From assembly GCA_015485155.1 (NCBI GenBank), contig WFUF01000005.1:1-64000 (forward strand): DNA of 64,000 bases, read 5' to 3'. The notes under the pieces are model-generated. The model had not been told where the DNA came from and made no database searches. It was given only the letters and a program-made list of their open reading frames with translations. Each line of letters starts with the position of its first letter. Within the stretch, counting starts at the first letter, position 1. Made by a program: the position numbers and the translations under genes. This DNA is from Robiginitomaculum sp. GTDB taxonomy: Bacteria > Pseudomonadota > Alphaproteobacteria > Caulobacterales > Maricaulaceae. Positions 27,191-36,700 of this stretch are shown here, piece by piece.

Positions 27191-27387
27191 ATTTGTCCCC
27201 AAAATGTCCCAGTCACGGCCAATGGCTGATATCTGGCACCGTAATAATCTTTAGCGGATATCCGACAAAACTTCTAGCAAAACAAATACCGCACGTACAG
27301 GAAAAGCACAGCAAAATCTGTATAGCCCTAATTCCGCCCAAATGTACTGCCACCAATTATCAAGGGCGTTTTATAAATGGGTAACCC

Positions 27388-27539
27388 ATGAAGCAAAAAA
27401 ATAAGCAAAAAAATATTGCGGGAAAACCTGCGCATTGGCCGGGCTTGCTTTACTGTTTGCCGGCAATTCACTTGCCGGGACAAACCCGTCAACAACAAAG
27501 CCGTTTGCAGAGCAGTTAGCCGCCGCCAACCCCCCCTGA
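27388..27539 (+). pseudogene. Small exported peptide, start and signal in different frames
   Basis: An ATG at 27388 opens with nine codons of Lys/Gln/Asn. One base back in frame, from 27414, the sequence reads YCGKTCALAGLALLFAGNS and so on, a textbook Sec signal peptide, then GTNPSTTKPFAEQ and a stop after NPP. The two pieces join if the reading frame slips by -1 on the A7 run at 27407-27413. The result could be a sequencing slip, a phase-variable or programmed shift, or decay. The stop overlaps the convergent secreted-protein gene. No clear ribosome-binding site is present. Confidence 0.35.
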
Positions 27540-28427
27540 CAATACCAGGGTTCGCTTGACCTTGCTTGATGCAGAACTGGAAGCCGACGCACTGGAATGA
27601 ACTTCCCTGGTTCGGGTCTCAAGCCGGGTTTTGGTGATCTGTTCGGTATATTGCTCCTGCCGGGCTATATGAACAGTTTTTACACCAGCCCCATATTTGC
27701 GCAGTAAAGAACGCTCATTGCAGCTACGCTTTGGAATTTGCGGAGCACAGCTTATCTGCCCTCCTGGACGATGAACCAGTGCCTCACCCTTGGCGCAAAC
27801 AATGGTTCTGCCGTTATCGAACTGCCCATTGCCGTCACCCTTGTTATAATGACCGAGAGTGACCTGCATCCAGGTGCCCGCCATACAGCGAAACAATTCT
27901 CCGGAAAATTCCGGGTCAACCCGCTCATCAGGGTCAGGGCGCGCGGCCGGATGCGGAGTTGAACTGTCATCCATGCAAACCGCCTGTAGGACATAGGTTT
28001 TTTCCACCCAGCGGGTACGTGTTACCGTCTCGGTGTACGGAACTTCAACCTGCTCAGTGATAATTTCAGCATGGGCATCGGCCTCTACATTTAAGTTGGT
28101 GATAACAGTGGAAACCCCGCCTTCGGTAAACACCCCACCACCGCCGCCACCGTAAAAGAACCTACTGGCTTGTGGATTTTGCAGCACGAAGCCCTGCCCG
28201 CCGCCCTCAACCACAGCCTTACCGCCACCAACTATTTTTGTATTGGTGGTGGAAATGGTAAGGTTTGGCCCCTGAATGGAATATCCCGGCACCCGGATTT
28301 CATGATTTTTCTTTTGCTGGCAGCATTTCTTTTCCCCGGCAAAGGTGGTTGATGCCCCCGCACTCATTGTTACCCCGGCAATTGCAATCACTGCCAAAAT
28401 ACGTTTTTTTGAAAAACCGGTGATCAT
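27516..28427 (-). CDS. Secreted Gly-rich protein of unknown function
   Basis: The 303-residue protein has a strong signal peptide (basic start, hydrophobic core, cut near TFAGEK). The mature region starts with a Cys-Cys pair, has a Gly-rich patch (residues about 90-100) and a repeated Val/Thr/Glu motif (EQVEVPYTETVTRTRWVEKT). A central Cys-containing domain (AVCMDDSSTPHP, ELFRCMAGTWMQVTLG) and a Ser/Ala-rich tail follow. Two related stretches, around TETVTRTR and EQITKTRLETRTR, may form beta repeats. Such proteins are found in stalked or budding alphaproteobacteria, often at the surface, but no function can be named. Confidence 0.7.
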   Translation of the reverse strand: MITGFSKKRILAVIAIAGVTMSAGASTTFAGEKKCCQQKKNHEIRVPGYSIQGPNLTISTTNTKIVGGGKAVVEGGGQGFVLQNPQASRFFYGGGGGGVFTEGGVSTVITNLNVEADAHAEIITEQVEVPYTETVTRTRWVEKTYVLQAVCMDDSSTPHPAARPDPDERVDPEFSGELFRCMAGTWMQVTLGHYNKGDGNGQFDNGRTIVCAKGEALVHRPGGQISCAPQIPKRSCNERSLLRKYGAGVKTVHIARQEQYTEQITKTRLETRTREVHSSASASSSASSKVKRTLVLSGGVGGG

Positions 28428-28873
28428 AAAAAGCTCCGATGCGATTTTCGCCTAAATCTTCATATGGAGACAAAGCAAAAAACAGGCCGAAAATGCGCGC
28501 ACTAAAACCATGCCATTAAAATACATTATCCAAAATAGAAACTAATATGGAATTAAGCAGACGAACAATTGAAATACCTGGACGCCGTTTAATTTACGTC
28601 TTTTTATCAATACGTTATACGCACCTGGATTCATCAGGCCTATTCCTCGCATATGTTACAGGCAGCACCCTAACTGTAAAACTGACCCCAGAAACCGCCC
28701 GGAGCAATCTGTGATAATTTTCACTTCGCATTATCTAAAGCTGCGCAATGGACGGTATTGCCTGCTATCGGCAATATTTACCGATCATTTTCATAAAAAG
28801 CGTCAAACAAATATTTACGCTCATCGGCCATAATTTAGGCTTGTTCTTGATAATAGCTTGAGACCAGACTGTA
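28428..28873. other. Intergenic region between divergent genes
   Basis: No gene is supported in these 446 bases. A 55-codon open frame (28547-28714) exists but has no ribosome-binding site. The interval must carry promoters for the minus-strand secreted protein and the plus-strand PilZ gene. No repeat or hairpin with a T tail was found. Confidence 0.4.
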
Positions 28874-29551
28874 ATGAGCCTGCGCCCGGAAAAACTGGAC
28901 AAACGAAGAAGCCGAATTGTTGGACGTCTGGCTGCCGACAATCGACATTTTTCCCGTGGAAAACTCACGCTAAAGGGTCGATTTTTGGCAGAAAATGGCT
29001 GGGAATACCCCCTGACAATTATTGACCTATCTCCAGGCGGCATGCTGGTGCAAAGTGATTACCGTCCCAATGAGGGGCAGCAAATTGTCATGCTGTTAAA
29101 TGAGCTGGGCCGCATACAGGCAAAAATTGTGCGAACAACCGAAACCGGATTTGCCGTTGCTATCATCGCCACATTGCGAAAACGTGACCAGTTGGCCGAT
29201 CGGTTAACATGGCTGATGAATGCCGAACGTCTGGGTCTTGGCGATGACCGGGCCGCGGCCAGAACCCAGCGCGCTGGCGATGTACATATTCAATTGCTTG
29301 ATGGCACAAGATTTGTTGCAAGCTCTATTGATGTCTCAATAAGTGGCATGGCAGTGCTGAGCCAGGAAAAAGTCACTGTTGGTGAGCCGGTACGTGTAGG
29401 CAAGCTCTCCGGCATCATAGCCCGGCATCTGGATGGGGGATTTGCCATTCGCTTTGACCCTCCTGCCGGAAAAAGTGAACAAACAGCACAGCAAGCAGAA
29501 GAAACAAAAAAACCAAAAGAGACAGAAGATACATTCAAAGAAGCCGGTTAA
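28874..29551 (+). CDS. Tandem PilZ-domain protein
   Basis: This 225-residue cytoplasmic protein holds two PilZ domains. The first has R24-HFS-R28 and D51-L-S-P-G-G56. The second has RAAAR (126-130) and DVSISG (153-158). Both thus keep the RxxxR and (D/N)xSxxG motifs that bind c-di-GMP. The C-terminal 30 residues are Lys/Glu/Gln-rich and disordered. No output domain is seen, so it may act as an adaptor to another protein in motility, attachment or envelope control. Start choice rests on the ATG at the edge of the first domain; no strong ribosome-binding site is visible. Confidence 0.88.
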   Translation: MSLRPEKLDKRRSRIVGRLAADNRHFSRGKLTLKGRFLAENGWEYPLTIIDLSPGGMLVQSDYRPNEGQQIVMLLNELGRIQAKIVRTTETGFAVAIIATLRKRDQLADRLTWLMNAERLGLGDDRAAARTQRAGDVHIQLLDGTRFVASSIDVSISGMAVLSQEKVTVGEPVRVGKLSGIIARHLDGGFAIRFDPPAGKSEQTAQQAEETKKPKETEDTFKEAG

Positions 29552-29643
29552 TTCCGCCGAAATTGCAAAACCGGGACTTGCATCTGGCTGTGTTTTGGAT
29601 CATGTCATTTTGGATCATGTAAAAAAGATGGGATTTCCCGTAA

Positions 29644-30144
29644 ATGAACTGGTTTATTAAAGCGGCAAATATGGTCTATGGACCATACTCTATTGAAAGA
29701 ATGACCCAATTTGCACAAGAAGGCAGATTGGGCCTTAAAACCTTAGTCTCTGACAATCGTGATAAGGGGTTTTTGCCGGCAACACAAATTCCGGAAATAC
29801 TTGAAATACTGGCACAAAAACAAACTGCGTCGGATAACAGGCAAGCTTTGGAGCAAAACAGGGCTTCTGCAAATCTGGGAAAGTTTATTTTGCATGTTGG
29901 GGTATCTGAAGACGCGCGCGAGCAATTTGTATCTGCTCTGCATGGCTTTGGTGATGCATTTGAGCCAGAACCCGGACTATGGGCGGTACGAACCCAGGCC
30001 TCTTGTGACAATATGCGAAACGCTCTGTCGAAACTGCTTGGCGCTCATGACCATTTGTTGATTTTTGAGATCAAGGACAAACAATCAGCATGGTTTAATA
30101 TTGGCGAGGAAAAAGACCGAAAGTTCCGCAGTTTTCTTTCGTAA
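29644..30144 (+). CDS. GYF_2-like domain protein
   Basis: The 166-residue protein starts with a GYF_2-type domain (WFIKAANMVYGPYSIERMTQ, then GRLGLKTLVSDN), a small fold that binds Pro-rich or helical segments of partners, often found on signal or membrane proteins. The remaining 100 residues, from about residue 78, look like a second alpha/beta domain without a named family. No signal peptide or membrane span is present. It follows the PilZ gene by 92 bases, which hold a tandem 15-base repeat. Confidence 0.65.
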   Translation: MNWFIKAANMVYGPYSIERMTQFAQEGRLGLKTLVSDNRDKGFLPATQIPEILEILAQKQTASDNRQALEQNRASANLGKFILHVGVSEDAREQFVSALHGFGDAFEPEPGLWAVRTQASCDNMRNALSKLLGAHDHLLIFEIKDKQSAWFNIGEEKDRKFRSFLS

Positions 30145-30286
30145 ACAAATTACAACCCCACGACTCTGATCAGGCAATTATCTGCAATTAAGCATTGTTA
30201 GTAGAATAAAATCATGTTTGATGATTTATGCTTTGCTTTTTGCTAAAATTAACGCAAATAGAGGCAGATTTTTTTTGGAGCGTCCC

Positions 30287-31165
30287 ATGTTGAAGGCTGT
30301 TATAGCGGTTTTGGCCCTATCTACAGGAGTAATTGCCTGTTCGGATCGTTCGGAACAGCCGGTTGAGGAACCATCCGCTGAAATTGCCATAGCCGAACAA
30401 CAAGCGGCCGAAGAACGCAAAAAGCGGCAATTGGAAAAAGAAGCTGCTGCAGAAGCCGCTGCAAAAATCAAGGCCGATGCAATTGCCCAGGCAAAACTTG
30501 AAGCAGAAGCAAGAGAAGAAGCCAGGCGTCTGGCATTAAAACGCGCTGAACTGGACAAGCTAAAATACAAGGCGGTTGCAGCAATCCACGACGCAGAAAT
30601 CATCGCCAATGCCCAAAAGAAATCAAGAATAGAGGCTGATACCATTGCCAAGTCAGCGCGTAAGGATACGGAGGCAACGCAATTTATCAGAGGACTGGAA
30701 ACCGCACCGCAAGAGCCGCAGGAAGAGCCGTCTTTAGAACCGAAGCTAACAGAAACAACCGAACCAGCTCCTGCAGAAACAATTAAGACAGATATTTCAA
30801 TAGCAAGCGGCAGCTTTAATAACAGTAAAAACCTGATTACTGGCAACTGGTCGATTAAATCCAATGACGGACAGCTTTTTTTGCTGCTTGATGAGGCATT
30901 TGCAATCCCTGAAGGCAAAGAAACATCCATTGCCTTGTCCGGACAAAGTCTTGAAGAAGTTCCAGATACGGCAATTCCTGCAAATCTGCTGCATATATCG
31001 CCCTTAAATCATGGCAGTGGTAAACAGGAATATGTGCTGCCTGCACAAATTGACTTTGACCAATATAAAAGCCTGCACATCATTAACAGCGCAAATGATG
31101 TATCTCTGGCTGGTTCAGAAATTCACAAATCCCCGGAGGCAGACAGCCCATCTGATCGCCAATGA
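30287..31165 (+). CDS. Lipoprotein with Ala/Glu/Lys-rich coiled coil
   Basis: The 292-residue product has a type II signal peptide (lipobox VIAC) and then a coiled coil of about 120 residues (QQAAEERKKRQLEKEAAAEA and on) with Glu/Lys/Ala repeats. A Pro/Glu-rich linker follows, then a C-terminal domain (residues about 180-290) that looks beta-rich. GGAG precedes the ATG at 30287, though the frame opens at 30218. Coiled-coil lipoproteins of this kind link envelope layers, but no family is recognised. It overlaps the convergent nitroreductase gene by 43 bases. Confidence 0.6.
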   Translation: MLKAVIAVLALSTGVIACSDRSEQPVEEPSAEIAIAEQQAAEERKKRQLEKEAAAEAAAKIKADAIAQAKLEAEAREEARRLALKRAELDKLKYKAVAAIHDAEIIANAQKKSRIEADTIAKSARKDTEATQFIRGLETAPQEPQEEPSLEPKLTETTEPAPAETIKTDISIASGSFNNSKNLITGNWSIKSNDGQLFLLLDEAFAIPEGKETSIALSGQSLEEVPDTAIPANLLHISPLNHGSGKQEYVLPAQIDFDQYKSLHIINSANDVSLAGSEIHKSPEADSPSDRQ

Positions 31166-31776
31166 CTTACAATGGCGCTTAATTCAGGTCTGGAGCGTTC
31201 TTTTAAGACATTGTCAGATGTTCCTATATGAAAGAACCCGGCGAATCTTTCGGTTTTGCTTAATCCGAAAATCTGATGAATATGTGGATCAGTTGCCATC
31301 CACCCGGTCAACCAGACACCGGCAAACCCGGATGCATTGGAAGCTAATAACAGATTCTGCCCCACCGCCCCTACAGTTAATTCTTGTTCCCAAACCGGTG
31401 TTTTGTGCTCCATGTCAGGCGAAGACACCAATCCAACCACCACCCCGGCTCTGGTGAATTTCATACCTTCAGCCTGCACATCTTCTGGTTTTGCCAACGG
31501 GTTGTTTTTAGCAAAGCGCTTGCTTATTTCACCGGCGGCAATATCTCTGTCCCTGCCTTCAAATACAAGAAACCGCCATGGCACGACTTTGCGATGGTCT
31601 GGAACTCTGGAAGCGATACGCAAAATATGCTCCAGAGTTTGACTGTCCGGGCCTGGCCCACCCAGCAATGGCAGCGGCGTAGATCGCCTTTTGGCCAGCA
31701 TATCCAATACGGAAGGGTCAGGATTGCACGGCAGAAGATCATCAACCCTGGAATTAGACACAGGCATATCAGACAC
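31123..31776 (-). CDS. Nitroreductase family protein, YdjA-like
   Basis: This 217-residue FMN-dependent oxidoreductase resembles YdjA. The N-terminal RRSTPLPLLGGPGPD and SRVPDHRKVVPWRF are typical, with NLLLASNASGFAGVWLTGW in the FMN-binding region. It reduces nitro or quinone-like substrates at the expense of NAD(P)H; the natural substrate is unknown. It diverges from the TetR gene by about 87 bases, so that regulator may control both, which is inference. Confidence 0.9.
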   Translation of the reverse strand: MSDMPVSNSRVDDLLPCNPDPSVLDMLAKRRSTPLPLLGGPGPDSQTLEHILRIASRVPDHRKVVPWRFLVFEGRDRDIAAGEISKRFAKNNPLAKPEDVQAEGMKFTRAGVVVGLVSSPDMEHKTPVWEQELTVGAVGQNLLLASNASGFAGVWLTGWMATDPHIHQIFGLSKTERFAGFFHIGTSDNVLKERSRPELSAIVSHWRSDGLSASGDL

Positions 31777-31863
31777 CCACTCCTTTTTTAAGTTTCTGTT
31801 TTGACCTATAGCCCCGGTCGGGCTTATAAGGAATATGTTTTATACCGTATTGGCAAGGATCTC

Positions 31864-32511
31864 ATGAATATCGAACCAGCATGCTGCAAACACACAGCCA
31901 AAAGCCCCGCCGAGCGTCGCCATGAGCGCGTCCGCAATTCCATTATTGCAGCCGCCGAAAAAATATTTGCACGCGAAGGCGAAATAGCCGTATCAATGCG
32001 AAGGCTGGCGGAGGAGACTGACTACTCCCCTGCCGCTCTTTACAAGTATTTTGGCTCCAAGGCAGACGTGTTTAACGCAGTTCGTGAGTCATTCTTTGAA
32101 AGACTGCTCGCCCGTATGGAAGAAGCCAGCCATGGCGCTGATACCGAACAGATATGCCGGGATATGGCACGGGCATATATTGAAACCGCTCTGGAAAACC
32201 CCGGAACCTATTTAATGTCGTATTCGAGCTGGTCTGAATATATTGACAGGGACGAAGATAGCTTTGGCAATCAGGCAGCGGCAAAACTGGAATCCATGAT
32301 TTCCTCCGGAATAAACAGCGGGCTGTTCAAGCAACAGGATATTGCTCTGGCCGGCAAATCAGTTTGGGCTGCTGTCCACGGGATTACCAGCCTGCTAATT
32401 CAGGTTAGTGAACTGGGCAATGGTATTGATGACGAGCAAAGCTACAGCGCAGATAAAATCATAGAGTTTCATATCACATTCTTGGTCAATGGCTTAAAGG
32501 CAGGTTCATAA
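31864..32511 (+). CDS. TetR family transcriptional regulator
   Basis: This is a 215-residue regulator. The N-terminal helix-turn-helix is clear (VSMRRLAEETDYSPAALYKY then FGSKADVFNAV). The C-terminal 150 residues are helical and bind an effector of unknown nature. The ATG at 31864 is favoured because upstream codons of the frame lie in the divergent promoter space. It stands directly before an RND efflux pair, the common arrangement of a local repressor, with candidate operator half-sites in the 156-base gap. Confidence 0.9.
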   Translation: MNIEPACCKHTAKSPAERRHERVRNSIIAAAEKIFAREGEIAVSMRRLAEETDYSPAALYKYFGSKADVFNAVRESFFERLLARMEEASHGADTEQICRDMARAYIETALENPGTYLMSYSSWSEYIDRDEDSFGNQAAAKLESMISSGINSGLFKQQDIALAGKSVWAAVHGITSLLIQVSELGNGIDDEQSYSADKIIEFHITFLVNGLKAGS

Positions 32512-32523
32512 AATAGCCACTCT

Positions 32524-32592
32524 TGTGAACTTAAGTCTGCCTGTGAACAAAAATTGCATAGATGATATTCATTTTATCTAAACAGTGTTCAC
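32524..32592. promoter_or_regulatory. Candidate TetR operator half-sites
   Basis: TGTGAAC occurs at 32524 and 32542 in direct orientation, and the inverted form GTTCAC at 32587. All lie between the TetR stop and the RND adaptor start. The 18-base step and the inverted third copy fit a cooperative operator. No footprint can be shown from sequence. Confidence 0.45.
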
Positions 32593-32667
32593 TTTTTTAA
32601 TTGCAAAACAGGCCCTATACTCTTTATTGCTCCTTTGGATTGACGGTAATAGTCAGGTATAAACATA

Positions 32668-33780
32668 ATGCATATTTTTCGCTTTTCAGTTGCAAGCTGT
32701 GTTTTGATATCTTTTGCGACAATTGCATTGCTGTTTTCTCCAGCCAAAGCAAATGATGACCCAAATACCTCTAATGCGGTGCCCGTTCCGGTGCTGGCCG
32801 TAAAGTTTCAGGATCAGCTTGAAATATCCTCAACCTGGCCTGCCACAGTTACAGCGCGACGGCAAAGCTCGCTTGGGTTTGAGCGCGGCGGCCTGATCGA
32901 CAAGATATTTGTGGATGTGGGCGATACCGTCAGCAAAGGTGATAAGCTGGTCAGCCTGAATACCTCTACGCAAAAAGCCGATCTGGCTGCGGCAAATGCA
33001 GCAATTGTTCAGGCCCGCGCCCAGCACGCCATTGCGATTGCGACAGCCAAGCGCCGACAATCTCTGGCTGATGGTGGCCATATTTCCTCCCAGCGTCTGG
33101 AAGAATCCCTTGCAAATAAAGCAAGTGCCGAAGCCTCCCTAAACGCAGCCCGCGCACAAGCCAGGGCACTGTCTGCACGATTGGCTCTGTCCCATATCAT
33201 TGCCCCGTTTGACGGCACAATACTAAATCGATTTTTCGACGAAGGTGCAATTGCCGGGCCGGGAACTCCGGTATTGGTGCTAATAGAAAACAATGCCTTG
33301 GAATTGATGGTGGGTCTGCCAGCAGACAAGGCCATAACACTGGCCGAAGGCGATAAGGTACAGATCAGCACCGGTTACGGTAATGCCGAGGCCAGGGTAA
33401 GGCGCAACACAAATGTATTAAACCCAGCCACCCAAACCGTGGAAGTTGTATTTGATTTCACAGGCAATGGAGTAAAGCCTCTGGCGGGGCAATCCGTACG
33501 CATCAACCTGAAAGACCAACTCGATCAGCGGGGTTTTCTGGTGCCATTATCCGCATTACGCGAAGGTCGGCGTGGCCTGTGGACACTATATGCCTTATTA
33601 CCGCAAACTTCTGGCAAAAATTATATTTTATCTCCGGTGCCCGTTGAAATACTGTATACAACCGAACAACAGGCATATGTAAGAGGGCCAATTGAAGACG
33701 GCACGCTTATCCTTAAAGCATCAGGACAAAATACCTCCGTAGGCATGCTGGTCTCGCCTGCAAATGGAATACAGAAATGA
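32668..33780 (+). CDS. RND efflux periplasmic adaptor (HlyD/AcrA type)
   Basis: The 370-residue adaptor has a signal peptide, a biotinyl/lipoyl-like half (GFERGGLIDKIFVDVGDTVSKG), a long coiled-coil hairpin (residues about 90-160, Ala-rich), a return (HIIAPFDGTILNRFFDEG) and beta-barrel domains. It bridges the RND permease to an outer-membrane channel. It overlaps the permease gene by 4 bases. No outer-membrane factor is nearby, so the pump must borrow one. Confidence 0.93.
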   Translation: MHIFRFSVASCVLISFATIALLFSPAKANDDPNTSNAVPVPVLAVKFQDQLEISSTWPATVTARRQSSLGFERGGLIDKIFVDVGDTVSKGDKLVSLNTSTQKADLAAANAAIVQARAQHAIAIATAKRRQSLADGGHISSQRLEESLANKASAEASLNAARAQARALSARLALSHIIAPFDGTILNRFFDEGAIAGPGTPVLVLIENNALELMVGLPADKAITLAEGDKVQISTGYGNAEARVRRNTNVLNPATQTVEVVFDFTGNGVKPLAGQSVRINLKDQLDQRGFLVPLSALREGRRGLWTLYALLPQTSGKNYILSPVPVEILYTTEQQAYVRGPIEDGTLILKASGQNTSVGMLVSPANGIQK

Positions 33781-36700
33781 GCGAGCTGTTTTATAAAAAC
33801 CCGCGTCTGGCCATACTAACTGTATTTTTGATAATTGCCTCAGGTATTGGCGCATTGCTCACCCTTGGCCGTCAGGAAGACCCCACTCTTTCCGAAAGGT
33901 TTGCATTGGTAATCACCAATTATCCCGGAGCATCGGCAGAGCGGGTTGAGGCTCTGATTACCAATCCACTGGAAAGCGCCATAAAGGAATTGTTTGAGGT
34001 AAGGGAAACTACGTCCACCTCAAAATCCGGGGTCTCGATCATTACCGTGGAACTCAAGGAGGAATATCGCGGCACAGAGGTGGAACCTGTATGGACCCAA
34101 GTGCGCGAACAGCTCAATAAGGGGGCATTGTTTTTGCCTGCCGAAGCCAGCACCCCTGATTTGCGACGGCAGCGTATTGGAGCCGACACCCTGATACTGG
34201 CGTTTTCAATGGAAAGCGGCTTTGAGGAAAACATCGAATTGATTGGAAGGCTGGCCCGAGAGCTGGAGCTGAATTTCAAGAACCTGCCTGCAACCGAACA
34301 AACACAGATATTTGGCGCTGTGGAACCTGAAATACGGGTGGAAGCAGACGTGGATAAGCTGCAGGCCCTTGGCTTGCATATGGAACAGGTTGCAGAGATT
34401 TTACGCAGCGCCGATGCCAAAACCCCTGCCGGACAAATAAGAACCGGCGAAAACCAGTTTGCTTTGGAAATATCCGGTGAATTAACCGGAATCGAACGTA
34501 TTCGTGAAGTTCCCATACGTGAATTTGCCGATGGAACCGTGACCCGTCTGGGTGACATTGCCAAGGTCAGTAAAACCTACCTGCAGCCAGTTAATTCCAT
34601 GGCTTTTAGAAACGGCAAGCGCGTCGTGCTGTTTGCTGCCTATATTACACCAAATCAGCGGGTTGATCTTTGGAATAAAAAGGCGCTGGCACTGGTTGAT
34701 GAATTTCGTGAAGAGCTACCAGACACCATTTCCCTGCAACCGATTTTCCAACAAGAAAAATACGTATCAGACAGGCTGGTTGGCCTGTTCAGGAATCTGG
34801 TTTTTTCGGCCATTTTAGTTCTGGTGTTTTCGTTTTTTATTCTGGGCTGGCGCGCGGCACTTATTGTTGGGTCTGCTTTGCCGCTTACCATTTTTATGAC
34901 TGTCACCCTGTTCAAACTCATGGGGCAGCCATTACATCAGATGTCGGTCACCGGCATTGTAATTGCTCTTGGACTTTTAATTGATACAGCCATTGTGATG
35001 GTCGATGAATACAGCCTGTTACGCCGCCGTGGATCGGCTCCGGTTGAAGCGATCAAAAAAACATTCAAATTGCTGTTCGCCCCCCTGCTGGCCTCAACCC
35101 TGACCACCATGCTTGCTTTTGCACCGATTGCTCTTATGCCCGGTGGTGCCGGGGAATTTATTGGCATGATGGGAGTTTCAGTTATCTTTGCCGTTGGCTC
35201 CAGCTTTGTTCTGGCATTTACACTTATCCCGGCATTTTCCGCATGGCTCGATAAGGAACCGGAACCGGGGGCAGCCTATCGGCTGTGGCAACGGGGTTTA
35301 CGTATTAGCTGGTTGACCGCCCTTTATCGCAAAATACTGGATATAGTCATTGCCCGGCCATGGCTTGGAATTTCCGCCAGTGCAATTGTACCGTTTATTG
35401 GATTTTTTATGGCCACCACCTTGCCAATGCAGTTTTTTCCGCCGGTTGATCGCGATATGTTTCAGATTCAACTGACCATGCCTGCGGACAGTTCTCTTGA
35501 GAACACACGAATACGTGCCGAAGAAATAAGACAATTCCTGATCAAGGAACCAGGTGTAAAGAACATAACCTGGGTCATGGGAAGCGCCGCGCCCAAAGTG
35601 TTTTACAATGTATTTTCCTCTGCCGCCGTAACCTCTAATCTGGCCAATGGGTTTGTAGAAACGGAATCGGCAAAAGATACTCACCGGATTGTTATAAAAA
35701 TGCAGCATTTACTGCGGGCAAAATTCCCCGATGCCCGAATACTGGCCCTGCCCTTTGAGCAGGGACCGCCGGTAAATGCACCAATTGAGATGATTATCAC
35801 CGGGCCAAACTTTGGCGAGCTGGATCGTCTGGGGCAGGAATTGCGCACCATGTTAAGCGCCATTCCCGGAGTTACCTATACTCAATCTGAATTACAAATG
35901 GGTCAGGTAGTAGCAGCGTTGGAGACTGATGAAGCAGCCGCTAAAAGAGCAGGCCTGCCGCTCACGGTTCTGGCACGGCGCCTGAACACATGGTTTGAAG
36001 GCATAGCTGCTGGAAGCGTGCAGGAAGGGACGGAAAGAATTCCTGTGCGCATCCAGTCTGCTCCTGAACAGCGAAATGACATTAACAGCGCACTTTCCAT
36101 GCCGATCCCATCGGCAAATGGCAACACCACCCCCGGTGCCATTTCCAAGCTAAAACTGATACCAAAAATCGCCGTCATCCCCCATCAGGATGGTGTAAGA
36201 TATAACGGAATCCTGGCCTATCTAGAGCCATTTACCCTGCCCTCCACCACATTGGCCGAGCTAAAGCGCCGCCTTGCGCAGTCTGATTTTCATCTTCCCC
36301 ACGGCTATACCTTAAAATTCGGCGGTGATGCTGAAAGTCAGGGCAACGCCATTGGTAATTTGCTCTCAACCGCCATGCCATTGCTTATTCTGATGATCGG
36401 GGCTGTGGTACTGGCATTTAATTCATTCTCCTACGCAGGAATAATCGGATGCAGTGGCATCTTGTCCGTGGGTCTGGCCCTGTTCTCAATCTGGATATTT
36501 GGCCAAAGCATGGGGTTTATGGGCATAGTCGGCATTATGGGCCTTGTAGGTCTGTCAATAAACGGCAGTATCGTGGTGCTTACCGCGCTAAAATCCAATG
36601 AAAAAGCCAAGGCCGGAGATCCAATTGCCACCCGCGAAACCGTAATTGATGCCACCCGGCACATTGTGGCAACCACGCTTACCACTATTGGTGGCTTTAT

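Noticed and set aside
27371-27622. Minus-strand 83-codon frame near the secreted protein gene
   Set aside because: It overlaps the better supported 303-codon gene in another frame.
28547-28714. Possible 55-residue gene
   Set aside because: No ribosome-binding site, no signal or motif; recorded only as an open frame in the gap.
30226-30930. 234-codon minus-strand frame
   Set aside because: It mirrors the Ala/Glu/Lys repeats of the lipoprotein; Ser/Ala composition is an artefact of the antisense frame.
33920-34564. 214-codon minus-strand frame
   Set aside because: It is antisense to the RND permease and has no start signal.
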